From assembly GCA_019115685.1 (NCBI GenBank), contig DXDC01000076.1, forward strand, positions 1-5,361: DNA of 5,361 nt, given 5' to 3'. Both the position numbers and the translations under genes were made by a program. Shown here one piece after another: positions 1 through 5,361 of the stretch (position 1 is its first letter; each line of letters opens with the position of its first letter). Origin of the DNA: Candidatus Agrococcus pullicola. GTDB lineage: Bacteria > Actinomycetota > Actinomycetes > Actinomycetales > Microbacteriaceae. The notes under the pieces are model-generated. The model saw only the letters and a program-made list of their open reading frames with translations, was not told where the DNA came from and ran no database searches.

Positions 1-1184
1 GGAGGATCGCGGCCAGCGGCCCGCGCGCCGGCACCTCAGGCTCCGTGGTCATGCGCGCCATATACGGCATCGTCGGCAACAGGATCATCGTCGCGTTCAT
101 CGGCTGGCTGGTCGCGGCGGTGTACCTGGCGCTCAACTGGCTCGCCGCCGCGTTCCTCGGCGCCGGGATGCTCGCTCAGCTCGGCTGGGATGCCCCGGTC
201 GCTGCACCCATCGTGGTCGCCCTGGTGGTCGCGTCGATCACCGTGCTCGTCGCCGTCTACGGCCACGCGCTCATCCTGCGCGTGTACTCCTTCGTCGCGA
301 TCGGGCTCGTCGCCATCTTCCTGGTGCTGACGGGCTTCATCCTGCCGCAGGTCGACTGGGGATACCAGCCGGCCGAGCCATTGCAGGGCGTGGCGCTCTG
401 GTCGGCGATCACGGTCGGCTTCACCATCCTGGCGTCCTCCCCACTGTCGTTCATCAACAGCCCGGATATGGCGCGCTATCTGCCTCGCTCGTCGAAGCCT
501 TCGCACATTGCCGCGGCAACCGGCTTCGGCGGCGCGATTCCGATGATGTTCTTCACGATCGTCGGAGCGCTCATGGCCACGGCCGTCACGACCGACTCCA
601 TTCACTCGGGAGCGGAGCAGGTCATGCTCGGCATGCTGCCGGCGGCTCTCGCTCCGCTACTGGTGCTGGGTGTGATCGTGAACTGCATCGCGCTCAACGG
701 CATGACCACCTACACATCGAGCATGGCGTTGCAGGCCATCGGAGTGCCGCTGCGCCGCATCCCTGCCGCGATCATCGTCGGCATCATCGGCACCGGCCTG
801 ACGATCTACCTCACGCTCTCGACAACGTTCCTGGACGCCGTGAATCTGCTCCTGCAGTTCCTGATCATCGTGGCCGCGCCGGTCATGGCCATCTTCGTCA
901 CGGATCAGCTGCTGCGCCGCAACGCGTACGAGGGTACCGACCTGTTCGACGACACCCGGCACGGGCGCTACTGGTACACGGGAGGCTGGGGTGTCCCCGG
1001 GCTCGTGGCTTTCGTACTCGGCGGGATCGCAAGCGCGCTCTGCCTTTCGACAGTGATCTGGACCGGGCCGATTTCCGCAGCGATCGGATACATCGACCTG
1101 TCAGTGCCGGTCGGCATCATCGTCTCCTCCGTTGCGTACGCGCTGCTGCTGCGCAGCCCGCTGGCCGGCAAAGGACGCCCGTGA
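1..1184 (+). CDS. NCS1-family nucleobase/allantoin-type permease, 5' partial
   Basis: This is an integral membrane transporter of the nucleobase:cation symporter-1 family, which imports purines, cytosine, allantoin, hydantoins or related compounds, usually with a cation. The frame is open from base 3 with no stop. Codons before the GTG at 45 encode a conserved family loop (GPRxG at visible residues 6-10, then RAxxGxxGN at 18-26), so the true start lies left of the window and GTG 45 is internal. About 393 residues are visible, against roughly 450-500 for the family, so only the N-terminal helices are missing. I see about ten hydrophobic segments, near residues 28-57, 68-90, 93-115, 131-152, 172-196, 211-230, 254-272, 280-302, 332-352 and 364-384. 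The loop usually reading D-Y-S-R-Y-L-P is D-M-A-R-Y-L-P here (155-161). The Asn-rich VNCIALN segment near 226 is also typical. The stop overlaps a possible GTG start of the amidohydrolase, indicating an operon. The family call is firm, but the substrate cannot be read from sequence. Confidence 0.9.
   Translation, partial: RIAASGPRAGTSGSVVMRAIYGIVGNRIIVAFIGWLVAAVYLALNWLAAAFLGAGMLAQLGWDAPVAAPIVVALVVASITVLVAVYGHALILRVYSFVAIGLVAIFLVLTGFILPQVDWGYQPAEPLQGVALWSAITVGFTILASSPLSFINSPDMARYLPRSSKPSHIAAATGFGGAIPMMFFTIVGALMATAVTTDSIHSGAEQVMLGMLPAALAPLLVLGVIVNCIALNGMTTYTSSMALQAIGVPLRRIPAAIIVGIIGTGLTIYLTLSTTFLDAVNLLLQFLIIVAAPVMAIFVTDQLLRRNAYEGTDLFDDTRHGRYWYTGGWGVPGLVAFVLGGIASALCLSTVIWTGPISAAIGYIDLSVPVGIIVSSVAYALLLRSPLAGKGRP
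1170..1175 (+). promoter_or_regulatory. Candidate ribosome binding site for GTG 1181
   Basis: AAAGGA lies five bases before GTG 1181, which itself overlaps the permease stop as GTGA. This would be a normal translationally coupled start. It competes with a second site 60 bases downstream (GGGAG before ATG 1241). Initiation here would add 20 residues that do not look like the start of the amidohydrolase family. Confidence 0.4.
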
Positions 1185-1227
1185 ACGACATCGAAGCAGC
1201 AAGCTTGAACAGAGCAACATCGAATCC

Positions 1228-1232
1228 GGGAG
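1228..1232 (+). promoter_or_regulatory. Ribosome binding site for the amidohydrolase (ATG 1241)
   Basis: GGGAG is followed by an eight-base spacer and ATG 1241. This is a good Shine-Dalgarno arrangement and helps decide the start, because the protein from this ATG opens directly with the family's usual N-terminal strand (LFTGGKVFTAD). Confidence 0.6.
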
Positions 1233-1240
1233 TTACTGAC

Positions 1241-2845
1241 ATGCCAGACACACAATTGTTCACCGGCGGCAAAGTCTTCACCGCCGACCGGAGGCCGTGG
1301 GCGACCGCGATCGCCGTGCAGGGCGACCGCGTTCTCTACGTCGGCGACGACGACACGGCACGTAGGATCGCTCCGAACGCGGCGGAAACGGAGCTGGCGG
1401 GCGCGCTCGTCCTGCCGGGTTTCGTCGACGGCCACGCGCACGTCGTGCACACAGGTGAGGCCGCGGGTCACGTGGACCTCTGGAGCGCCGGCGACCTGCA
1501 GGAACTGCAGCACCGACTCATGAAAGCGGCCGCCGATCGGACCGCGCCCCGCATCCGTGCGCAGGGCTGGCAGCGCTCGGCGACGGGAGCTCCGCACCGC
1601 GAGATGCTCGACGAAGCGGTTCCCGATGTACCTGTGTACGTACTCGCACACGACCTGCACTCCATCTGGTTGAACTCCGCAGCTCTGGCCGAGATCGGGG
1701 TCGACGACGACACTCCGTCGCCTCCTGGGGGGACTATCCATCGCGATGAAGACGGGCATGCTACCGGGCTCATCGATGAAACGGCGATGGAGCAACTCGT
1801 CTGGTCGACCCTCGACCGCTTCAAGACCGACGACGACATCGATAGATCACTCGCCGCAGCGCTTCGCGCCTACCGTGAGTCGGGCATTACCGCGACAACG
1901 GAGATGGCACTCGATGAAGCCGATCTCGCCAGCATGCGCCGCGCGAGCGACGCGGACGAGCTGACGGCTCGCATCGCGGCACACGTGATCGTTCACCGCA
2001 CGGGAGATCGGCAGCGCGACCTCGAGCAAGTGAACCGTGTGGTCGAGCTCGCCGCCGAGGAGCATAGCGACCGGCTGCGCGTCATCGGGATCAAGATCAT
2101 CGCCGACGGCACGGTCGACGGCTGCACGGCCGCCGTCAGGCAGCCCTATGCGAACGGAGCGCTTCCCGGCCCGATCTGGCCGTTGGACGAACTGACCCCG
2201 GTCATCATCGCCGCGGATGCGGCAGGGCTGCAGATCGCCATCCACGCCATCGGAGACGAGACGGCAGATATTGCTATCACTGCCATCGAACGAGCTGTGG
2301 CCGCGAACGGTCCCGCTCGGCGCCGCCACCGCATCGAGCACCTGGAAGTCGTCGACCCGGACGACATCGCCCGTCTCGCCGCCCTGGGCATCACCGCTTC
2401 GATGCAGCCGGTGCACTGCGACCCCGCGATTCAGGAGAACTGGCGCACGATGCTCGGCGACGAACGTATCGATCGCGGCTACCCGTGGCCCGAGATGACC
2501 GAGCAGGGAGCCCGCCTGGCGTTCGGTAGCGACTCGCCGACCTCCCCGCACGCGCCGCTGCCCAACATGTTCGTCGCCGCTACCAGGCGGTCGGCGCTGA
2601 ACCCGGAGCTCGAACCCAATCTGCCCGGCTACGCGGTTCCGCTCGCCGACGCGGTGGTGCACGCAACGCGCGATACGGCCTGGGCCTGCGGAGCCGACGA
2701 TCGTTACGGCCGGGTCGCCGCCGGGTTGTTCGCCGACTTCATCGTGCTCGATCGCGACATCTTCGCCACCGATCTCGATGAGCTGCTCGAGGCCCACGTC
2801 GTCCGGACGGTGGTCGGGGGCGAGACGGTCTTCAAACGCGACTAG
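1241..2845 (+). CDS. YtcJ/NfdA-like amidohydrolase (Amidohydro_3 type)
   Basis: This is a metal-dependent hydrolase of the amidohydrolase superfamily, close in layout to YtcJ and to N-substituted formamide deformylase (NfdA), and probably cytoplasmic. It would hydrolyse a C-N bond in an amide, formamide or ring. From ATG 1241 it has 534 residues, a normal length. Visible motifs in order are an N-terminal beta-sandwich strand with FTGGKVFTAD; DGHAH with metal ligands H65 and H67; IKIIADG with K285; HAIGD with H335; RHRIEH with H363 and H367; GSDSP with D431; and a C-terminal sandwich strand GLFADFIVLD. All expected metal-site elements are present, so it is probably active. A GTG at 1181 would add 20 residues; I prefer 1241 because bases 1185-1240 are visibly less GC-rich than the genes and family homology begins at 1241. 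It follows the NCS1 permease directly, so its substrate may be what the permease imports, such as a ureide, hydantoin or nucleobase derivative. That pairing is inferred. I see no signal peptide and no clear terminator after the gene. Confidence 0.9.
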   Translation: MPDTQLFTGGKVFTADRRPWATAIAVQGDRVLYVGDDDTARRIAPNAAETELAGALVLPGFVDGHAHVVHTGEAAGHVDLWSAGDLQELQHRLMKAAADRTAPRIRAQGWQRSATGAPHREMLDEAVPDVPVYVLAHDLHSIWLNSAALAEIGVDDDTPSPPGGTIHRDEDGHATGLIDETAMEQLVWSTLDRFKTDDDIDRSLAAALRAYRESGITATTEMALDEADLASMRRASDADELTARIAAHVIVHRTGDRQRDLEQVNRVVELAAEEHSDRLRVIGIKIIADGTVDGCTAAVRQPYANGALPGPIWPLDELTPVIIAADAAGLQIAIHAIGDETADIAITAIERAVAANGPARRRHRIEHLEVVDPDDIARLAALGITASMQPVHCDPAIQENWRTMLGDERIDRGYPWPEMTEQGARLAFGSDSPTSPHAPLPNMFVAATRRSALNPELEPNLPGYAVPLADAVVHATRDTAWACGADDRYGRVAAGLFADFIVLDRDIFATDLDELLEAHVVRTVVGGETVFKRD

Positions 2846-2889
2846 CGACGGCGCGCTCGGACCCGGATCCTCGTTGCGCCCGACGTCCT

Positions 2890-2901
2890 TACACTGGTCG
2901 C
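2890..2901 (+). promoter_or_regulatory. Possible -10 element of a leaderless promoter
   Basis: TACACT (2890-2895) matches the TAnnnT -10 pattern and is followed after six bases by ATG 2902, the geometry of actinobacterial leaderless promoters, in which transcription begins at the A of the start codon. I see no convincing -35 hexamer at 16-19 bases upstream. It could drive the small frame at 2902 or the acetyltransferase and LRR-like genes beyond it. Confidence 0.3.
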
Positions 2902-3054
2902 ATGGCCATCACAATGCGCGACGCCGAGCGGTTACGAAAGACGGCGATATGCAAGCTCTGCACTGAGATGCGGCGTTTTTCGCGGTATTTCGAGCACCGC
3001 GCCGTGTTTCAGAACCGCGACTACGATGAGCACCATGTCCGTCACCGTCCGTGA
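2902..3054 (+). CDS. Small open frame of unknown function, uncertain
   Basis: A 50-residue frame runs from ATG 2902 to TGA 3052-3054 in the gap between the amidohydrolase and the acetyltransferase, overlapping the latter's first 29 bases in another frame. It has no Shine-Dalgarno site, but a TACACT hexamer lies six bases before the ATG, fitting a leaderless start. The product would be basic, with CxxC (C17 and C20) and a histidine-rich end (HHVRHR). I do not recognise it. About three quarters of its third codon positions are G or C, which is less biased than in the neighbouring genes and not decisive in GC-rich DNA. It could be a real small protein, a leader peptide for the acetyltransferase, the start of a decayed gene, or chance. 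Confidence 0.2.
   Translation: MAITMRDAERLRKTAICKLCTEMRRFSRYFEHRAVFQNRDYDEHHVRHRP
2981..3001. repeat. Short inverted repeat CGCGGT / ACCGCG
   Basis: CGCGGT (2981-2986) and ACCGCG (2996-3001) form a perfect six-base dyad with a nine-base loop. A second ACCGCG lies at 3014-3019, so the left arm could pair with either copy. There is no following T-run, so it does not look like an intrinsic terminator. The position, 25-45 bases before the acetyltransferase start, would suit an operator or a leader hairpin. Chance is possible at this length. Confidence 0.25.
3022..3034 (+). promoter_or_regulatory. Possible leaderless -10 element for the acetyltransferase
   Basis: TACGAT (3022-3027) is followed by seven bases and ATG 3035. 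If it is a -10 element, transcription would begin at the A of that ATG, giving a leaderless message. This would explain why neither candidate start of the acetyltransferase has a Shine-Dalgarno site. A matching -35 element is not evident. Confidence 0.3.
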
Positions 3055-3553
3055 TGCCCTAGCGGAAGACGCGGCCGCGATCGCGCGCATCCAGGTCGAC
3101 GCCTGGTGCGCGGCGTACGCGGGTTTGATCGACGACGCGTTCCTCGCCGCGATGGATGTCGAGCATCGGATAGTGACCTGGGGAGAAACGGTGCGGACTC
3201 CGCCGCGGGGTCTCGCACTCCGTGTCGCCGAACTCGACGATGAGGTCATCGGCTGGAGCGCCGTCTCGACCGGGCACGACCCTGACGGAGGCGAGTTGAG
3301 AGGCTACTACGTGCATCCGGAACGCTGGGGGCAGGGAGCGGGCCGAGCCCTGATGCACGACGCGCTGAGGCAGTTGCGCGATCGCGGCTGCCGCATCGCC
3401 TATCTGTGGGTTCTGATCGGCAACGATAGTGCGATGCGGGTGTACGAGCAGTTCGGCTGGCGCCTCACCGGCGAAGAGGCAGAGCGCGAGTCGCGCGGGA
3501 TCGTTTTGCGTGAAACACGCATGACTCGGTCGCTTGAGGAGCGCATTCCTTGA
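3026..3553 (+). CDS. GNAT-family N-acetyltransferase
   Basis: This is an acetyl-CoA-dependent N-acetyltransferase of the GNAT superfamily, cytoplasmic, transferring an acetyl group to an amine on an unknown small molecule or protein. It has 175 residues, a normal length for a single GNAT domain. The N-terminal strand and helix (TVRDALAEDAAAIARIQVDAW, residues 7-27) are typical. The acetyl-CoA-binding motif A is YYVHPERWGQGAGRAL (94-109), with the pyrophosphate-binding glycines G102, G104 and G106. Motif B is LWVLIGNDSAMRVYEQFGW (127-145), with the usual N133 and Y140. Two in-frame ATGs compete, at 3026 and 3035. Neither has a good ribosome site, and a TACGAT hexamer placed seven bases before 3035 would favour a leaderless start there, giving 172 residues. 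The stop overlaps the TTG start of the LRR-like gene (TTGA), so the two were probably co-translated. Confidence 0.88.
   Translation: MSTMSVTVRDALAEDAAAIARIQVDAWCAAYAGLIDDAFLAAMDVEHRIVTWGETVRTPPRGLALRVAELDDEVIGWSAVSTGHDPDGGELRGYYVHPERWGQGAGRALMHDALRQLRDRGCRIAYLWVLIGNDSAMRVYEQFGWRLTGEEAERESRGIVLRETRMTRSLEERIP
3536..3541 (+). promoter_or_regulatory. Ribosome binding site for TTG 3550
   Basis: GAGGAG lies eight bases before TTG 3550, inside the last codons of the acetyltransferase. It is the strongest Shine-Dalgarno site in the window and supports the TTG, which overlaps the preceding stop, as the start of the LRR-like gene. Confidence 0.65.
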
Positions 3554-4065
3554 ACGTTGAAACTCGCTGGATCACCGACAACCACCAACGCTGGATGCAC
3601 ACCAGGGTGATGCTCGAGAACGTCACCTTCGACGCCACGGCCCTCGATCCGCGCATACGATCGCTCGGGCTGTACTCATCGGTCGTTCCCGACGGCGAAC
3701 TCGCGAAGCTACCGAACCTCGAAAGCCTCGTGATCAGCGGAGGGACGGCCAAGCACATCGACCTGCGAGGCTGCAGCAGCCTGCGGTAGCTGAACGTCGA
3801 CTACGTCAGGGGCCTGACCGAAATCGTCGGCCTCGACGAACTCGAGTCGCTCGAAGCCCCGAGCAAGCTGAACGAGACGGACTTCCACCGGCGGGACGCG
3901 GCTGCCGAAGAGGTTCTCGAATCGCTCGAGGCCCCGCGCGAGCGAGTTGCGAAAGGCGCACCGGAGTTCGCGTTCGATGCGCTACTGGCACGAACGCTCC
4001 GCGTGGCTATGAATCGTCTCCGGGAGCAAGGTCGCGAACGTTCTGCCCGGGCACGCCGACAGTAG
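3550..4065 (+). pseudogene. LRR-like protein gene broken by an in-frame amber codon
   Basis: The frame starts at TTG 3550 in a TTGA overlap with the acetyltransferase, behind a strong GAGGAG site. It runs 79 codons to TAG at 3787-3789, then continues open in the same frame for 91 more codons to TAG at 4063-4065. Leucine-rich-repeat-like units span the break: IRSLGLYSSVV (36-46), LPNLESLVISGG (54-65) and IDLRGCSSLR (70-79) lie before it, and LNVDYVRGLTEI and VGLDELESLEAP (from 81) follow directly. Third positions stay G/C-rich on both sides, as in real coding DNA. The simplest reading is one gene of about 171 codons inactivated by a single nonsense change. I cannot name the family or its function beyond an LRR-like N-terminal half and a charged, helical, arginine-rich tail. 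Alternatives are a genuine 79-residue protein, sequencing error, or stop readthrough. The last 59 bases overlap the convergent SGNH gene. Confidence 0.65.
3841..3936 (+). repeat. Imperfect in-frame direct repeat (LESLEAP units)
   Basis: Bases 3841-3861 and 3916-3936 agree at 19 of 21 positions and lie exactly 75 bases (25 codons) apart in the same frame. Each encodes L-E-S-L-E-A-P. The two differences are synonymous (GAG/GAA exchanges). This suggests internal duplication of a repeat-sized unit in the LRR-like gene, downstream of its amber codon. Confidence 0.5.
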
Positions 4066-4843
4066 GACGAACGAGCTCGGCCAACGCGGGAAGCAGCGCC
4101 TCCGCGGTACGCCGGTACCCGAGAGCGCTGGGATGGAAGCGGTCCAGGCTGAACATGCCGTCCGGATCGTCGACGAAGATCGGCCCCACAGCGCGTCGGA
4201 GATCGACGCTGACGGCGCCGGCGTCGGCTGCCGCAGCCGCTTGAGCCGCAGCCAGCTGCCACGACAGACGAGCACCGAGAGTTCGAAGCGGCTGAGGGAC
4301 GGGGCGGAGCGCGCCGAGATCGGGGCAGGTGCCGACGATGGCGACGGCCCCTCTTTGTCGCAGCCGCTCGATCGCGGCTTTCAGATGCGCGACCGACTCG
4401 GCGATGGGCACGCGGTGTGTGACGTCGTTGCCGCCGACCACGATCACCGCCGCGTCGGGCCGGTATCCCGGTGGTAATGAGTCCAGCTGCGTAGCGAGTG
4501 CCGACGATTCGGACCCGACCTGCGCCACCGTGCGCAACCTCACAGGGCGCCCCAGCTGCCGCGCGAGCCCCTTGGAAAGTCGACCGCCCAGCGTGTCTTT
4601 CCGACGCTCCGCTCCGAGGCCCGCGGCGAGAGAGTCGCCCAGCAGTAAGAGCTCCGCGGGCTTGCCGGCCAGTGATCGTCGCCACACGCGGTCGGCGTCG
4701 ATGGACTCTTCGCCCAGCGGTTTTCCTATGCGGCGGCGCGCTATCGCGGCTTGACGGGTTAGTAAGAGCCTTCCGCCGACGCCGAGGGCGGCGAGACTGG
4801 CGATGCCGAGACCTGAGGAGACAAGGATGCGTGTCCGACTCAT
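4007..4843 (-). CDS. Membrane-anchored SGNH/GDSL hydrolase
   Basis: This is an SGNH-superfamily hydrolase, a serine esterase or lipase-like fold that cleaves esters or acetyl groups; the substrate is unknown. It has 278 residues from ATG at 4841-4843. One N-terminal hydrophobic segment (about 5-28, after MSRTR) has no clear cleavage site, so it probably acts as a signal anchor with the catalytic domain outside the membrane. Catalytic blocks are complete: block I LLLGDSLAAG with nucleophile S71, the oxyanion glycine G110 in VAQVGSES, block III VVGGNDVTH with N139, and block V LDRFHPSALGY with D234 and H237. Open frame continues upstream to 5173, but those residues are the antisense-of-frame product of the YbaK gene region and look non-coding, so the ATG next to SRTR is chosen. 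No good Shine-Dalgarno precedes it, and a promoter with repeated heptamers lies directly upstream. It is downstream of the YbaK-like gene by 62 bases and overlaps the broken LRR-like gene tail to tail. Confidence 0.88.
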   Translation of the reverse strand: MSRTRILVSSGLGIASLAALGVGGRLLLTRQAAIARRRIGKPLGEESIDADRVWRRSLAGKPAELLLLGDSLAAGLGAERRKDTLGGRLSKGLARQLGRPVRLRTVAQVGSESSALATQLDSLPPGYRPDAAVIVVGGNDVTHRVPIAESVAHLKAAIERLRQRGAVAIVGTCPDLGALRPVPQPLRTLGARLSWQLAAAQAAAAADAGAVSVDLRRAVGPIFVDDPDGMFSLDRFHPSALGYRRTAEALLPALAELVRPTVGVPGQNVRDLAPGDDS

Positions 4844-4845
4844 GC

Positions 4846-4897
4846 AACGATTCGACCGTATTCGGGTGAATCGTTCGTGTCGTACGAATGAACGATT
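4846..4897. repeat. Three alternating AACGATT heptamers (candidate operator)
   Basis: AACGATT occurs on the plus strand at 4846-4852 and 4891-4897 and inverted (AATCGTT) at 4869-4875. Start-to-start spacings are 23 and 22 bases, about two helical turns, so the copies would sit on the same face of the DNA. Neighbouring copies extend to eight-base dyads: AACGATTC/GAATCGTT (4846-4853 with 4868-4875) and AATCGTTC/GAACGATT (4869-4876 with 4890-4897). The second dyad encloses a perfect palindrome TCGTACGA (4880-4887) with nearly the same centre. The set fills most of the 62-base gap before the SGNH gene, as expected for an operator bound by a dimeric regulator. No regulator gene is visible in the window. 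Confidence 0.5.
4855..4883 (-). promoter_or_regulatory. Possible promoter of the SGNH hydrolase gene
   Basis: Read on the minus strand, ACGACA (4883-4878, four of six matches to TTGACA) is followed by a 17-base spacer and TACGGT (4860-4855, TAnnnT). Transcription would then begin about five bases before the ATG at 4843, giving an almost leaderless message and fitting the absence of a Shine-Dalgarno site. The central heptamer lies in the spacer and the other two flank the promoter. The hexamer matches are modest. Confidence 0.35.
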
Positions 4898-4905
4898 TTC
4901 TCGGC

Positions 4906-5361
4906 TTATGTCACAGGTTCCGTTATGTCGAGCACTTGCGCATCGAAGCGACCTTTCAGGTCGCTTCCGAGCAGGTAGACGGCGACCCGATGGGCCCCGC
5001 CTCCCATCGATATCGGCCCGTCCGGCACCGTCACGTCTGTCAGCACGGGGAGATCGCCGTTCGCACCGAACGGCGTTATCGTGCCGCGTTCGTATCCCGT
5101 GACCCCGAACGCCTCCTCGGCGGGCGGCATGGACGCTCGATTGACGCCCATCGCATGCCGCAGCTTCGGCCACGAGATCTTCCGATCGCCGGGCACGAGA
5201 GCGATCGCATAGCGGCCCTCCCCGAGCCTCACGACCATCGACTTCACGATCTCGCCGGGTGTAACGCCCCTTGCACGGGCGGCCTCCTCGAGCGAGCCGC
5301 TCGGTTCGTGCTTACTCGCCGTGAAAGGGATGCCCGCGGCTTCGATGGCTGCGAGCGCACG
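4906..5361 (-). CDS. YbaK/EbsC-type aminoacyl-tRNA deacylase, 5' partial
   Basis: This is a cytoplasmic trans-editing enzyme of the YbaK/EbsC/ProX fold, which hydrolyses mischarged tRNA; classic YbaK removes Cys from Cys-tRNA(Pro). The frame is open from the right edge to TAA at 4906-4908, so 151 residues are visible and the start lies beyond the window. The visible part opens with RALAAIEAAGIPFT, very near the usual N-terminus, so only a few residues are likely missing. Family features are the SLEEAARARGV helix (23-33), the conserved lysine K40 in EIVKSMVVR, the ALVPGDRKISWPKL segment, the TGYERGTITPFG loop, and the SMGGGAHRVAV segment near the end. The exact tRNA specificity (Cys-tRNA(Pro), Ala-tRNA or other) cannot be decided from sequence. 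It is co-directional with the SGNH hydrolase gene, but the 62-base gap with its own promoter-like signals suggests at least partly separate expression. Confidence 0.9.
   Translation of the reverse strand, partial: RALAAIEAAGIPFTASKHEPSGSLEEAARARGVTPGEIVKSMVVRLGEGRYAIALVPGDRKISWPKLRHAMGVNRASMPPAEEAFGVTGYERGTITPFGANGDLPVLTDVTVPDGPISMGGGAHRVAVYLLGSDLKGRFDAQVLDITEPVT

Noticed and set aside
45..47. GTG 45 as the start of the permease gene
   Set aside because: Codons from base 3 to 44 encode a conserved NCS1 loop in the same frame, so the gene runs in from the left of the window.
36..605. 189-residue open frame on the minus strand opposite the permease
   Set aside because: Highly charged Arg/Asp/Glu/His composition, as expected from the antisense of membrane-protein codons; no domain is seen.
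1847..2797. 316-residue open frame on the minus strand opposite the amidohydrolase
   Set aside because: The plus-strand frame has clear amidohydrolase motifs throughout; the antisense frame is a typical by-product of high GC at third positions.
2846..2882. Terminator after the amidohydrolase
   Set aside because: Only a five-base GGCGC/GCGCC pairing with a 21-base loop is found, with no T-run.
3801..4847. 348-residue open frame on the minus strand
   Set aside because: It is a shadow of the SGNH hydrolase in another frame: arginine/serine-rich with no recognisable domain, while the overlapping frame has all SGNH blocks.
4868..4898. Intrinsic terminator after the YbaK-like gene
   Set aside because: The dyad arms are only eight bases and AT-rich, the loop is 13 bases, and no T-run follows on the minus strand; operator function fits better.
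4844..5173. Extension of the SGNH hydrolase by 110 residues to an upstream start at 5173
   Set aside because: The extra residues are arginine-rich and low-complexity, show no family similarity, and lie mostly over the YbaK-like gene in another frame; family sequence with a membrane anchor begins at the ATG at 4843.
5245..5247. GTG 5247 as the start of the YbaK-like gene
   Set aside because: The 38 codons upstream to the window edge encode the conserved N-terminal part of the family (AGIPFT, SLEEAARARGV), so the gene begins beyond the right edge.

Overview
The window is high-GC DNA (about two-thirds G+C by eye, with strongly G/C-biased third codon positions). GTG and TTG starts, four-base stop/start overlaps and possible leaderless -10/ATG signals suggest an actinobacterium, perhaps of the Microbacteriaceae. 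That placement is an inference from sequence style and protein flavour, because no taxonomic marker is present. The contents look like ordinary chromosome. I see no mobile element, CRISPR array, tRNA or rRNA gene, and no gap without a gene longer than about 180 bases.

Layout from left to right. (1) Bases 1-1184, plus strand: the C-terminal part of an NCS1-type (purine/cytosine/allantoin/hydantoin) permease whose start lies left of the window. (2) Bases 1241-2845, plus strand: a YtcJ/NfdA-like amidohydrolase (Amidohydro_3 type) with a complete metal-site motif set, coupled closely to the permease. Together they look like an uptake-and-hydrolysis pair for a nitrogen-containing compound. (3) Bases 2846-3025: a short intergenic stretch with a possible leaderless promoter, a small uncertain open frame (2902-3054) and a short inverted repeat. 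(4) Bases 3026-3553, plus strand: a GNAT N-acetyltransferase, followed through a TTGA overlap by (5) a leucine-rich-repeat-like gene (3550-4065) broken by one in-frame amber codon at 3787-3789. (6) Bases 4007-4843, minus strand: a membrane-anchored SGNH/GDSL hydrolase, convergent with the broken gene and overlapping its end by 59 bases. (7) Bases 4906-5361, minus strand: a YbaK-type aminoacyl-tRNA deacylase whose 5' end lies beyond the right edge.

Two things deserve most attention. One is the amber codon inside the LRR-like frame, where coding character clearly continues on the far side. The other is a set of three AACGATT heptamers in alternating orientation, spaced 23 and 22 bases apart, lying over the putative promoter and start of the SGNH hydrolase gene; they look like an operator. 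I found no evidence for an undescribed multi-gene system; apart from these points the genes belong to familiar families.
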